Of a stretch of DNA of 64,000 nucleotides, positions 19,394 to 27,786 are shown piece by piece. The notes under the pieces were generated by a model that saw nothing but the letters and a program-made list of their open reading frames with translations, was not told where the DNA came from and made no database searches. The first letter of the stretch is position 1. Every line of letters starts with the position of its first letter. Made by a program: the position numbers and the translations under genes. The stretch comes from Streptomyces fumigatiscleroticus (GTDB lineage: Bacteria > Actinomycetota > Actinomycetes > Streptomycetales > Streptomycetaceae): positions 248,001 to 312,000 of the forward strand of contig NZ_BMQF01000005.1 in assembly GCF_014647975.1 (NCBI RefSeq), read 5' to 3'.

Positions 19394-20149
19394 ATGTACG
19401 ACGTCAGCACACGCGAACGGGCGTCAGCGCTCGTGGGCCAGGGTCGCAGCTTGAACTCGGTGAGCCGGGAGACGGGTATCTCCCGTTCCGCGATCCGCTC
19501 GTGGCAGGAGCGCCTGGAGCCCCTGCCCCGCATCGCGCCCGGGGACCCCGGCCCACCCGCCGATGATCGCGCGTACGCCTACCTGCTGGGTCTTCACCTG
19601 GGCGACGGTTGCATCAGCGCCCACCCGCGCTCCGGCCACTACCTTCGCATCGCCTGCGCGGACGCGTGGCCCGGGCTCATCCAGAAGTGCCGCCAAGCGA
19701 TCACAGAGGTACGCCCCGGCATCGGCGTGCACCTCGCCCAGAAGCAAGGCTGTGTGGCGGTCACCAGCTATCACCAGCACTGGCCCCGCCTCTTCCCCCA
19801 GCACGGCCCCGGCACGAAGCACGACCGATCCATCGTGCTCGAACCCTGGCAGCAGGAGATCGTCGAAGCCCACCCCTGGGAATTCGTCCGCGGCCTGATC
19901 CACTCCGACGGCTGCCGGATCACCAACTGGACGACCCGTCTCGTGGGCGGTGAGCGCAAGCGTTACGAATACCCCCGCTACTTCTTCACCAACGTGTCCG
20001 AGGACATCCGGCGGCTCTACACCGACACCCTCGACGGACTCGGCATCGAGTGGACCCGGTGCACACGCAACGGGGCCCCGTTCAACATCTCCGTAGCCCG
20101 GAAAGCCTCCGTGGCCCTCATGGACATCCATGTGGGCCCGAAGCACTGA
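19394..20149 (+). CDS. HTH plus LAGLIDADG-like protein beside a tRNA
   Basis: The 251-residue protein starts at an ATG (MYDVSTRERASALVGQG) with only a weak AGAGTGG site. Residues about 5-42 look like a transposase/resolvase-type helix-turn-helix (GRSLNSVSRETGISRSAIRSW). Two LAGLIDADG-like motifs follow, LLGLHLGDGC at 64-73 and FVRGLIHSDGC at 164-174, each with the acidic residue expected in the active site of homing endonucleases. The C-terminal half (YEYPRYFFTNVSEDIRRL and NISVARKASVALMDIHVGPKH) looks like the second half of a single-chain enzyme. It lies about 105 bp downstream of the short CAA tRNA on the same strand. It could be a free-standing homing endonuclease or a domesticated DNA-binding regulator; there is no intron or intein around it. 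Confidence 0.75.
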   Translation: MYDVSTRERASALVGQGRSLNSVSRETGISRSAIRSWQERLEPLPRIAPGDPGPPADDRAYAYLLGLHLGDGCISAHPRSGHYLRIACADAWPGLIQKCRQAITEVRPGIGVHLAQKQGCVAVTSYHQHWPRLFPQHGPGTKHDRSIVLEPWQQEIVEAHPWEFVRGLIHSDGCRITNWTTRLVGGERKRYEYPRYFFTNVSEDIRRLYTDTLDGLGIEWTRCTRNGAPFNISVARKASVALMDIHVGPKH

Positions 20150-20163
20150 ACCGAGCCCGCCCG

Positions 20164-21603
20164 CTACCGGGCCGGACTGTCGTCCTCCCCGATGTGGTGC
20201 ACGCGGACCATGTTCGTGGAGCCGGAGACCCCTGGGGGCGAGCCCGCCGTGATGACGACGACGTCGCCCTTCTGGCAGCGGCCGTACTTCAGGAGCAGGT
20301 CGTCGACCTGGCTGACCATCGCGTCGGTGGAGTCGACGTGCGGGCCGAGGAAGGTCTCCACGCCCCAGGTGAGGCTGAGCTGGGAGCGGGTGGCCGGTTC
20401 GGGGCTGAAGGCGAGGAGGGGGATGGGCGAGCGGTAGCGGGACAGGCGGCGGGCGGTGTCGCCGGACTGGGTGAAGGCGACGAGGAACTTGGCGCCGAGG
20501 AAGTCGCCGATCTCCGCTGCGGCGCGGGCGACCGCGCCGCCCTGGGTGCGGGGCTTGTTGCGGTCGGTGAGCGGGGGCAGGCCGGCGGCGAGGAGGGATT
20601 CCTCCGCCGCTTCGACGATGCGGCTCATCGTCCTGACCGTTTCGATGGCGTATTTGCCGACGCTGGTCTCGCCGGAGAGCATCACGGCGTCGGTGCCGTC
20701 GATGACGGCGTTGGCGACGTCGCTGGCCTCGGCGCGGGTGGGCCGGGAGTTGTCGATCATGGAGTCGAGCATCTGGGTGGCGACGATGACCGGCTTGGCG
20801 TTGCGCTTGGCGAGTTTGACGGCGCGTTTCTGGACGAGGGGGACCTGTTCGAGGGGCATTTCGACGCCGAGGTCGCCGCGGGCGACCATGACGCCGTCGA
20901 AGGCGGCGACGATGTCGTCGAGGTTCTCGACGGCCTGGGGTTTCTCGACCTTGGCGATGACGGGGAGGCGGCGGCCTTCCTCGTCCATGATGCGGTGGAC
21001 GTCCTCGATGTCGCGGCCGGTGCGGACGAAGGAGAGGGCGATGATGTCGAAGCCGGTGCGCAGGGCCCAGCGCAGGTCTGCTTCATCCTTGTCGGAGAGG
21101 GCGGGGACGGAGACGGCGACGCCGGGGAGGTTGAGGCCTTTGTGGTCGGAGACCATGCCGCCTTCGATGACGGTGGTGTGGACGCGGGGGCCGTCGACGG
21201 CGGTGACTTCGAGGCAGACCTTGCCGTCGTCGACGAGGACGCGTTCGCCGGGGGTGACGTCGGCGGCGAGGCCGGTATAGGTGGTTCCGCAGGTGTGGCG
21301 GTCGCCTTCGATGCCGTTTTCGACGGTGATGGTGAAGGTGTCGCCGCGTTCAAGGAGTACGGGGCCTTCGCCGAAGCGGCCGAGTCGGATTTTCGGGCCC
21401 TGAAGGTCGGCGAGCAGGCCGACGCTGCGGCCGCTCTCGTCGGCGGCCTTGCGCACGCGCTGGTAGCGCTCCTCGTGATCGGCATGGGTGCCGTGGCTGA
21501 GGTTGAAGCGGGCGACGTCCATTCCGGCGTCGACCAGTGCCTTGATCTGGTCGTACGAGTCGGTGGCGGGGCCCAGGGTGCAGACGATCTTCGCTCGGCG
21601 CAT
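20164..21603 (-). CDS. pyk: Pyruvate kinase
   Basis: The 479-residue enzyme converts phosphoenolpyruvate and ADP to pyruvate and ATP, the last step of glycolysis. Motifs run RRAKIVCTLGPAT at the start, GMDVARFNLSHG (substrate and K+ contacts), LLADLQGPKIRLGRF, VIAKVEKPQA (catalytic lysine), GVMVARGDLGVEMP (metal-binding acidic residues), KPVIVATQMLDSM, and ANAVIDGTDAVMLSGETSVGKY. A B-domain and a C-terminal regulatory domain are present at full length. The ribosome site is weak (CTAGGCTC). The 200 bp between this gene and the SIMPL gene contain no ORF that I can support. Confidence 0.97.
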   Translation of the reverse strand: MRRAKIVCTLGPATDSYDQIKALVDAGMDVARFNLSHGTHADHEERYQRVRKAADESGRSVGLLADLQGPKIRLGRFGEGPVLLERGDTFTITVENGIEGDRHTCGTTYTGLAADVTPGERVLVDDGKVCLEVTAVDGPRVHTTVIEGGMVSDHKGLNLPGVAVSVPALSDKDEADLRWALRTGFDIIALSFVRTGRDIEDVHRIMDEEGRRLPVIAKVEKPQAVENLDDIVAAFDGVMVARGDLGVEMPLEQVPLVQKRAVKLAKRNAKPVIVATQMLDSMIDNSRPTRAEASDVANAVIDGTDAVMLSGETSVGKYAIETVRTMSRIVEAAEESLLAAGLPPLTDRNKPRTQGGAVARAAAEIGDFLGAKFLVAFTQSGDTARRLSRYRSPIPLLAFSPEPATRSQLSLTWGVETFLGPHVDSTDAMVSQVDDLLLKYGRCQKGDVVVITAGSPPGVSGSTNMVRVHHIGEDDSPAR

Positions 21604-21804
21604 GAGGCGAGCCTAGGGCTTACCGGTCGGTAGAGAATTGGCCGTGCGTGACTACTCAAAGGCCAGTGTGTGAAGGGTTATTGACAAGTGTTGAATTGTG
21701 CGGCGGGCTGCTCCGATGAGCGTTCGGGGGATTTCCGTCGGGCATTTGTGCGTGGCTTTCCCCGAACGGGTGGCTGATTTCCGTCGCCCGTTTCACGGTG
21801 TCCG

Positions 21805-22530
21805 TCACAGGTGCGGTGGCAGCATCGTGAAGCGGGCGTCGACCGCGGCGTACACGTGCTGGCGTTGGGGTTCGAGGTCGAGCGGGGCGGCGTCGGGTTC
21901 CTCGGTCCCGCCGCCCAGGGACACGCGGCGCCAGCGCCTGTCGGCGGTGCCGGGGCGGGCCGGGGGGCGGTCGGCGCCGATGTCGGCGAGTTCGACGAGG
22001 GCGGCGAGTGTGGTGCCGAGGGCCTGGGCGTATTCGCGGGCGCGCTGGACGGCCTCTCGTACTGCCTGCTGGCGGGCTTCGCGGTGGGCCGGGGAGTCGG
22101 GGCGCAGGGCCCAGTGGGGGCCGTCGACGTGGGTGAGGTCCAGGTCGGCGAGGCGGGTGGTGAGTTCGCCGAGGGCGGTGAAGTCGGTGAGTTCGGCGGT
22201 GAGGCGGACGGTGCCGTGGTAGGTGCGGACGCGTTCGCCGCGGCCGTGCCGGGTGAGTTCGGGGGTGACGGAGAAGGCGCCGGTCTCGAGGTGGGTGACG
22301 GCTTCGCCGTAGGTCTTGACGAGGTCGAGGACGGTGGCGTTGCGGCGGGTGAGGTCGTCGAGTGCGGTGCGCCGGTCGCGGCCGCGGGCGGTGACGGTGA
22401 TGCCGAGGCGGGCGATCTCGGGGTCGACCTCGAGGCGGGCTTCGCCGCGGACGGCGAGGCGGGGGGCGTCGGGGGTGCCGTAGGGGACGGCGGGCGGGGT
22501 GTCCGGCGGTGGTGGGGTGGCGGTGGTCAT
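21805..22530 (-). CDS. SIMPL domain (DUF541) protein
   Basis: An ATG giving MTTATPPPPDTPPAVPYG is taken as start, because protein-like sequence begins here and the frame upstream runs into the divergent gene's promoter. The 241 residues match the SIMPL fold: RLAVRGEARLEVDPEIARLGITVTARGRDR at the front, VKTYGEAVTHLETGAFSVTPELTR in the middle, GTVRLTAELTDFTALGELTTRLADLDLTHVDGPHWAL, and a REARQQAVREAVQRAREYAQALG helix. SIMPL proteins are usually periplasmic or surface oligomers linked to stress tolerance; no signal peptide is visible here, so this one is probably cytoplasmic. It is divergent from the 5'-nucleotidase gene. Confidence 0.85.
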   Translation of the reverse strand: MTTATPPPPDTPPAVPYGTPDAPRLAVRGEARLEVDPEIARLGITVTARGRDRRTALDDLTRRNATVLDLVKTYGEAVTHLETGAFSVTPELTRHGRGERVRTYHGTVRLTAELTDFTALGELTTRLADLDLTHVDGPHWALRPDSPAHREARQQAVREAVQRAREYAQALGTTLAALVELADIGADRPPARPGTADRRWRRVSLGGGTEEPDAAPLDLEPQRQHVYAAVDARFTMLPPHL

Positions 22531-22681
22531 GGGCTCCACTGTGCATCTCCGGGCGGGGCGTGGCGCCGGTTGGTCACCAGATCGAAACCTGCCGGGCCTG
22601 TTCCCGGCCGTTGTGATCAGGCCACAATCTACGCGCCGATCTACGCGCGTTGTTGACCTGTTGTCCCGAGGAGAGCCAGAG

Positions 22682-24496
22682 ATGCCGTTGAACCGCCGGA
22701 AGTTCCTGAAGAAGTCCGCCGTGACCGGGGCGGGGGCCGCGCTGGCCGGCACGGTGGCGGCGCCGGCGGCCGAGGCCGCTCAGCAGCACGGCAAGGACAA
22801 GGGGCACAAGCCGGCCAAGCGGTACGCGCTGACGGTGCTGGGCACCACCGATCTGCACGGTCATGTCTTCAACTGGGACTACTTCAAGGACGCCGAGTAC
22901 AGCGACACCGCGGGCAACGCCACGGGTCTGGCGCGGGTCTCGACGCTGGTGAACCAGGTCCGCAAGGAGAAGGGCCGGGAGAACACCCTGCTGCTCGACG
23001 CGGGTGACACCATTCAGGGCACGCCGCTGACGTACTACTACGCGAAGGTGGACCCGATCACCGCCAAGGGCGGTCCGGTGCACCCGATGGCGCAGGCGAT
23101 GAACGCGATCGGGTACGACGCGGTGGCGCTGGGCAACCACGAGTTCAACTACGGCATCGAGACGCTGCGCAAGTTCGAGGAGCAGTGCGACTTCCCGCTG
23201 CTGGGTGCGAACGCGGTGGACGCCAGGACGCTGAAGCCGGCCTTCCCGGCGTACTTCATGAAGACGTTCCGGCCGAAGGGGCTGCCGCCGGTGAAGGTGG
23301 CGGTGCTGGGCCTGACCAACCCGGGCATCGCGATCTGGGACAAGGCGTATGTGCAGGGCAAGCTGGCGTTCCCGGGTCTTGAGGAGCAGGCGGCGAAGTG
23401 GGTGCCGAAGCTGCGTTCGATGGGTGCGGACGTGGTGGTGGTCTCGGCGCACAGCGGCGCGTCCGGCACCTCGTCCTACGGTGACCAGCTGCCGTATGTG
23501 GAGAACTCCGCAGCGCTGGTGGCGCAGCAGGTGCCCGGCATCGACGCGATCCTGGTGGGGCACGCGCACCAGGAGATCGAGGAGCTGAGGGTCACCAACG
23601 CCGCGACGGGGAAGACGGTCGTGCTGTCGGAGCCGCTGCTCTGGGGTGAGCGGCTGGCCCTGTTCGACTTCGAGCTGGTCTTCGAGAAGGGGAAGTGGCA
23701 GGTCGAGTCGGTGAAGGCGTCGCTGCGCAACGCGAACGCGGTCGCCGACGATCCGAGGATCACCAAGCTGCTGAGCGACGAGCACGCGAAGGTCGTGGAG
23801 TACGTCAACCAGGTCGTCGGTACGGCGACGGAGACGCTGACGACGGTGGAGGCCCGTTACAAGGACGCCCCGATCATCGACCTGATCACCAAGGTGCAGG
23901 AGGACGTGGTCAAGGCGGCGCTGGCGGGTACGGAGTACGCGTCGCTGCCGGTGATCGCGCAGGCGTCGCCGTTCTCGCGGACGTCGGAGATCCCGGCGGG
24001 CGAGGTGACGATCCGGGATCTGTCGAGTCTGTACGTGTACGACAACACGCTGGTGGCGAAGTTGATGACGGGTGCGCAGGTGCGGGCGTACCTGGAGTAC
24101 TCGGCGGAGTACTACGTGCAGACGGCGGCGGGCGCGGCGGTGGACGTGGAGAAGCTGACCAACGCGGGCAGCCGTCCGGACTACAACTACGACTATGTGT
24201 CGGGGCTGTCGTACGACATCGACATCGCGCAGCCGGCGGGGTCGCGGATCAAGAACCTGACGTACAACGGTGCCGCGCTGGACGACGCGCAGCGGTTCGT
24301 GCTGGCGGTGAACAACTATCGCGCCAACGGTGGCGGTGCGTTCCCGCATGTGGCGTCGGCGCAGGAGCTGTGGTCGGAGTCGACGGAGATCCGCACGCGG
24401 ATCGCGGAGTGGGTGACGGCGAAGGGTGTGCTGGACCCGAAGGACTTCGCGTCGGTGGACTGGAGGCTGACGCGGGACGGTACGCCGGTGTTCTAG
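22682..24496 (+). CDS. Tat-exported bifunctional metallophosphatase/5'-nucleotidase, UshA-like
   Basis: ATG with GAGGAG ten bases upstream; 604 residues. The N-terminus MPLNRRKFLKKSAVTGAGAALAGT is a clear twin-arginine signal (RRKFLKK) with an Ala-rich cleavage region (AAPAAEAAQ). The metallophosphatase domain has VLGTTDLHGH (metal ligands Asp and His), LLLDAGDTIQGTP, VALGNHEFNYG (catalytic Asn-His), VVVSAHSGASG and ILVGHAHQEIE. The C-terminal nucleotide-binding domain follows from about residue 400, with VIAQASPFSRTSEIPAGEVTIRDL, YDNTLVAKLMTGAQVRAYLE, and a YDYVSGLSYDID / VNNYRANGGGAFPHV stretch. It should release phosphate and nucleosides from extracellular nucleotides. Its TAG stop shares CTAG with the stop of the convergent monooxygenase. 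Confidence 0.94.
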   Translation: MPLNRRKFLKKSAVTGAGAALAGTVAAPAAEAAQQHGKDKGHKPAKRYALTVLGTTDLHGHVFNWDYFKDAEYSDTAGNATGLARVSTLVNQVRKEKGRENTLLLDAGDTIQGTPLTYYYAKVDPITAKGGPVHPMAQAMNAIGYDAVALGNHEFNYGIETLRKFEEQCDFPLLGANAVDARTLKPAFPAYFMKTFRPKGLPPVKVAVLGLTNPGIAIWDKAYVQGKLAFPGLEEQAAKWVPKLRSMGADVVVVSAHSGASGTSSYGDQLPYVENSAALVAQQVPGIDAILVGHAHQEIEELRVTNAATGKTVVLSEPLLWGERLALFDFELVFEKGKWQVESVKASLRNANAVADDPRITKLLSDEHAKVVEYVNQVVGTATETLTTVEARYKDAPIIDLITKVQEDVVKAALAGTEYASLPVIAQASPFSRTSEIPAGEVTIRDLSSLYVYDNTLVAKLMTGAQVRAYLEYSAEYYVQTAAGAAVDVEKLTNAGSRPDYNYDYVSGLSYDIDIAQPAGSRIKNLTYNGAALDDAQRFVLAVNNYRANGGGAFPHVASAQELWSESTEIRTRIAEWVTAKGVLDPKDFASVDWRLTRDGTPVF

Positions 24497-25899
24497 GGCA
24501 CGGTCTGGGGGTCGTGTACGGCGGCGTCGGCGCGGGTGCGCCGGCGCCGCCGGTCGTTTCCGGGGGTGAGGCCGAAGGTGGTGAAGGCGGTGCGTGCGGG
24601 CAGCGGGTAGGTGTCGCGGCCGGTGAGGGTGTTGAGGATGGTGGCGCTGCGCCAGGCGGCGAGGCCGAGGTCGGGGGTGCCGACGCCGTGGGTGTGGGTT
24701 TCGGCGTTCTGGACGTGGACGGAGCCGGTGACGGCGGGGGCGAGGACGAGCCGGAAGCGGTCGTCGACGCGGGGGCGTCCGCGGGTGTCGCGGTGCAGGT
24801 GGGGTTCGAGGCCGGCGAGGAGGCGGTCGAGGGGGCGTTCCCGGTAGCCGGTGGCGAGGACGACGGCGTCGGTGGTGAGGCGGCAGCGGGTGTGCTGCCG
24901 AGTGTGTTCGAGGTGGAGTTCCACCTGGTCGGTGGCGGTGAGGCGGGTGGCGGTGCGGACGCGGATGCCGGGGGTGAGGACGGCGTCGGGCCAGCCGCCG
25001 TGCAGGGTGCGGCGGTAGAGCTCGTCGTGGATGGCGGCGATGGTGCCGGCGTCGATGCCTTTGTGCAGCTGCCACTGGGTGGGGACGAGGCGGTCGCGGA
25101 CGTCTTCGGGCAGGGCGTGGAAGTAGCGGGTGTGGTCGGGGGTGAAGTGTTCCAGGCCGAGCTTGGAGTACTCCATGGGGGCGAAGGCCTCGGTGCGGCC
25201 GAGCCAGTGGATCCTCTCGCGGCCGGCGGGGCGGCGGCGCAGCAGGTCGAGGAAGATCTCGGCGCCGGACTGTCCGGTGCCGACGACGGTGAGGTGCCCG
25301 GCGGCGAGGAGGGTGTCGCGGTGGGTGAGGTAGTCGGCGGCGTGGACGACGGGTGCGCCGGGTGTGCCGGTGAGGGGTTTGAGCGGGTCGGGTACGTGGG
25401 GTTCGGTGCCGACGCCGAGGACGAGGTTGCGGGCGCGGGCCGTGACGGTCCTCTCGTCGCCGTCGAGGCGGGTGATGTCGAGGTCGAAGGCGGCGTGTGC
25501 GGGGTTCCAGCGGACGGCGTCGACGCGGTGGCCGAAGTGCAGGGCGGGGAGGTTCTCGGCGACCCAGCGGCAGTAGGCGGCGTATTCGGCGCGCTGGATG
25601 TGGAGGCGTTCGGCGAAGTAGAAGGGGAAGAGCCTTTCGCGGCTTCTGAGGTGGTTGAGGAAGGTCCAGTGGCTGGTGGGGTCGGCGAGGGTGACCAGGT
25701 CGGCGAGGTAGGGGACTTGGAGGCGGGCGCCGTCGACGAGCAGGCCGGGGTGCCAGTCGAAGGCGGGGCGCTGGTCGTAGAAGGCGGTGTCGAGCCCGGT
25801 GAGCGGGTGGGCGAGTGCGGCGAGGGAGAGGTTGAAGGGGCCGATGCCGATGCCGATCAGATCGCGATGGGTGCCCGGGTCGTGGGGGGTGGGGCTCAT
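24493..25899 (-). CDS. L-lysine/L-ornithine N-monooxygenase (DesB/IucD-like)
   Basis: 468 residues from an ATG that overlaps the upstream decarboxylase stop (ATGA). It is a flavin N-hydroxylase: FAD site GIGIGPFNLSLAA at about residues 16-28, NADPH site TVVGTGQSGAEIF at about 212, and VVLATGYRERP near 360. DWHPGLLVDGARLQVPYLADLVTLADPTS and a YSKLGLEHFTPDHTRYFH segment are typical of lysine/ornithine hydroxylases. The upstream coupled PLP decarboxylase suggests the order DesA-DesB: lysine to cadaverine to N-hydroxycadaverine, as in desferrioxamine synthesis. The acyltransferase and NIS synthetase that would finish such a siderophore are absent from the window. Substrate is inferred. Confidence 0.9.
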   Translation of the reverse strand: MSPTPHDPGTHRDLIGIGIGPFNLSLAALAHPLTGLDTAFYDQRPAFDWHPGLLVDGARLQVPYLADLVTLADPTSHWTFLNHLRSRERLFPFYFAERLHIQRAEYAAYCRWVAENLPALHFGHRVDAVRWNPAHAAFDLDITRLDGDERTVTARARNLVLGVGTEPHVPDPLKPLTGTPGAPVVHAADYLTHRDTLLAAGHLTVVGTGQSGAEIFLDLLRRRPAGRERIHWLGRTEAFAPMEYSKLGLEHFTPDHTRYFHALPEDVRDRLVPTQWQLHKGIDAGTIAAIHDELYRRTLHGGWPDAVLTPGIRVRTATRLTATDQVELHLEHTRQHTRCRLTTDAVVLATGYRERPLDRLLAGLEPHLHRDTRGRPRVDDRFRLVLAPAVTGSVHVQNAETHTHGVGTPDLGLAAWRSATILNTLTGRDTYPLPARTAFTTFGLTPGNDRRRRRTRADAAVHDPQTVP

Positions 25900-27320
25900 C
25901 GGGGGGTGTGTCCTTCCACGAGGGTGAGGAGGGTGGCCAGGTCCTCGGGGCGGGTGTGGGGGTTGAGGAGGGTGGCCTTGAGCCAGAGCCGTCCGTCGAG
26001 CCGGGCCCGGCCGAGGACGGCGCGGCCTTCGGTGAGGAGGGTGCGGCGTACGGCGGCGACGGTGGCGTCGGTGGTGTGGGCGGGCCGGAAGAGGACGGTG
26101 CTGATGGTGGGCGGGGCGTGGAGTTCGAAGCGGGGGTGGGCGTCGACCAGGGCGGCGAAGTGCCGGGCGTGGGCGCAGACCTGGTCGACGAGGGCGCCGA
26201 GGCCGGTGCGGCCGAGGGTCTTGAGGGTGACGGCGATCTTGAGGATGTCGGGGCGGCGGGTGGTGCGCAGGGACCGGCCCAGCAGGTCGGGGAGTCCGGC
26301 GTCGGTGTCGTCGTCGGCGTTGAGGTAGTCGGTGCGCTGGCCGAGGGGGGCGAGGTCGTCGGGGTTCTTGACGGCGAACAGGCCGGCGGCGATCGGCTGC
26401 CAGCCGAGTTTGTGCAGGTCGAGGGTGATGGTGTCGGCGGCGTCGAGGCCGGTGAGCGTGGTGCGGTGGCGGTCGCTGAAGAGGAGGCCGGCGCCGTAGG
26501 CGGCGTCGATGTGCAGGCGGGCGTGGTGGGCGGCGCAGCGGGCGGCGATCTCGGGCAGGGGGTCGACGAGGCCGGCGTCGGTGGTGCCGGCGGTGGCGGC
26601 GACGAGGACGGGGCCGGGCAGCCGGGTGAGGGCCTCCTCGAGGGCGGCGGGGTCGAGGGTGCCGGCGGGGGCGGGGAGGACGACGGGTTCGGGCAGGCCG
26701 AACAGCCAGGCGGCGCGGGTCAGGGAGTGGTGGGCGTTGGCGCCGGTGACGAGGCGGACGCCGGGGCCGTGGGCTTCGCGGGCCAGGAGCAGGGCGAGCT
26801 GGTTGGCTTCGGTGCCGCCGGTGGTGACCAGGGCGTCGGCGGCTCCGGCGAGCCGGGCGAGCGCGCGGGTGACGAGGGTTTCCAGGGCGGTGGCGGCGGG
26901 GGCCTGGTCCCAGGAGTCCAGGGAGGGGTTGAGGGCGGTGGCGGCGAGGTCGGCGGCGGTGGCGACGGCGAGGGGCGGGCAGTGCAGGTGGGCGGCGCAC
27001 AGGGGATGGGCGGGGTCGGCGGCGTGTTCGGCGAAGGCGTGCACCAGGACGGCCAGGGCGGTGGGGTCGCCGTCCTCGGGCAGGACGTCTCCGACCGCTT
27101 CGCGTATCCGCGCGGTGACCGCTTCGGGCCCGCCCGCCGGGAGCGGTCCGCCGCGGGTCCGGTCTCCGGTGTGCAGCGCGTCGAGGACGGTGGCGAGCAG
27201 CGGGCGCAGGGCGTCGGCGCCTTGGGGGCCGGAGGCGAGACGGTGGGGTGAGGGTGGGCGTGGGGGTGGCGTCGCGTCTGTGTGACGGGCGGGGGGTACC
27301 GGTGCTGCTGCTGTGCTCAT
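25896..27320 (-). CDS. PLP-dependent group II decarboxylase (lysine/diaminobutyrate-type)
   Basis: ATG with GGAGGA five bases upstream; 474 residues after a Pro-rich first 30. The fold-type I decarboxylase pattern includes HLHCPPLAVATAADLAATALNPSLDSWDQAPAATALE, VTTGGTEANQLALLLARE (phosphate contact), GANAHHSLTRAAWLFGL, ATAGTTDAGLVDPL, LHIDAAYGAGLL, and the PLP lysine in TLDLHKLGWQPIAAGLFAVK. The LHK.GWQP form resembles lysine and 2,4-diaminobutyrate decarboxylases of siderophore pathways. It is translationally coupled to the N-monooxygenase by an ATGA overlap, so the pair probably makes an N-hydroxylated diamine. Lysine versus ornithine or diaminobutyrate cannot be decided from sequence alone. 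Confidence 0.9.
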   Translation of the reverse strand: MSTAAAPVPPARHTDATPPPRPPSPHRLASGPQGADALRPLLATVLDALHTGDRTRGGPLPAGGPEAVTARIREAVGDVLPEDGDPTALAVLVHAFAEHAADPAHPLCAAHLHCPPLAVATAADLAATALNPSLDSWDQAPAATALETLVTRALARLAGAADALVTTGGTEANQLALLLAREAHGPGVRLVTGANAHHSLTRAAWLFGLPEPVVLPAPAGTLDPAALEEALTRLPGPVLVAATAGTTDAGLVDPLPEIAARCAAHHARLHIDAAYGAGLLFSDRHRTTLTGLDAADTITLDLHKLGWQPIAAGLFAVKNPDDLAPLGQRTDYLNADDDTDAGLPDLLGRSLRTTRRPDILKIAVTLKTLGRTGLGALVDQVCAHARHFAALVDAHPRFELHAPPTISTVLFRPAHTTDATVAAVRRTLLTEGRAVLGRARLDGRLWLKATLLNPHTRPEDLATLLTLVEGHTPR

Positions 27321-27460
27321 GGGAGTCCTCCGGGCGCGGGGAGGGGCTTCCCAGCTTGCCCGCGGATGCGTGCCCCCGTCCGGACGGCCCAACGATCAGC
27401 ACCCGAAAGGGGGTACTCCCGTGCGGGGAAAACGTGTCGGAGGAACGTGGGGGTGCACGG

Positions 27461-27780
27461 GGGGCCGCGGGGCCGCCAGGCCGCGGAGCGGCGAGCCCGC
27501 GGAGCCGCCAGGCCGCGAGCCCGCGGGGCCGCGACGCCGCGAGGCCGCCAGGCCGCGACGCCGCAGGACCGCCAGGCCGCGAGCCCGCAAGGCCGCAGAG
27601 CCGCCAGGCCGCGGAGCCGCCAAGCCGCGGGGCCACGAGGCCGCGAGGCCGCGAGCCCGCCAGGCCGACGGGCCGCAGGACCGCCAGGCCGCCAGGCCAG
27701 CGGACCGACGGGCCGCAGGACCGCCAAGCCGCTGGACCGCAAGGCCGCAAGGCCGCAGGCCCGGTGGCCCCGCGGGCTCC
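27461..27780. repeat. Degenerate 9-bp tandem repeat block (GCCGCCAGG / GCCGCGAGG)
   Basis: About 35 head-to-tail variants of a 9-mer (GCCGCCAGG, GCCGCGAGC, GCCGCAGGA and similar) fill the interval between the decarboxylase and the aminopeptidase gene. Purines step slightly from copy to copy but the register is kept. All frames on both strands lack stops and would encode Arg/Pro/Ala or Ala/Gly/Leu-rich peptides. No start signal marks any of these frames. The region 27321-27460 ahead of it should carry the decarboxylase promoter, but I recognise no clear hexamers or iron box. Confidence 0.85.
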
Positions 27781-27786
27781 CCGGGG

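Noticed and set aside
21681-21686. TTGACA -35 element on the plus strand between pyk and the SIMPL gene
   Set aside because: No fitting -10 follows and no plus-strand gene lies downstream.
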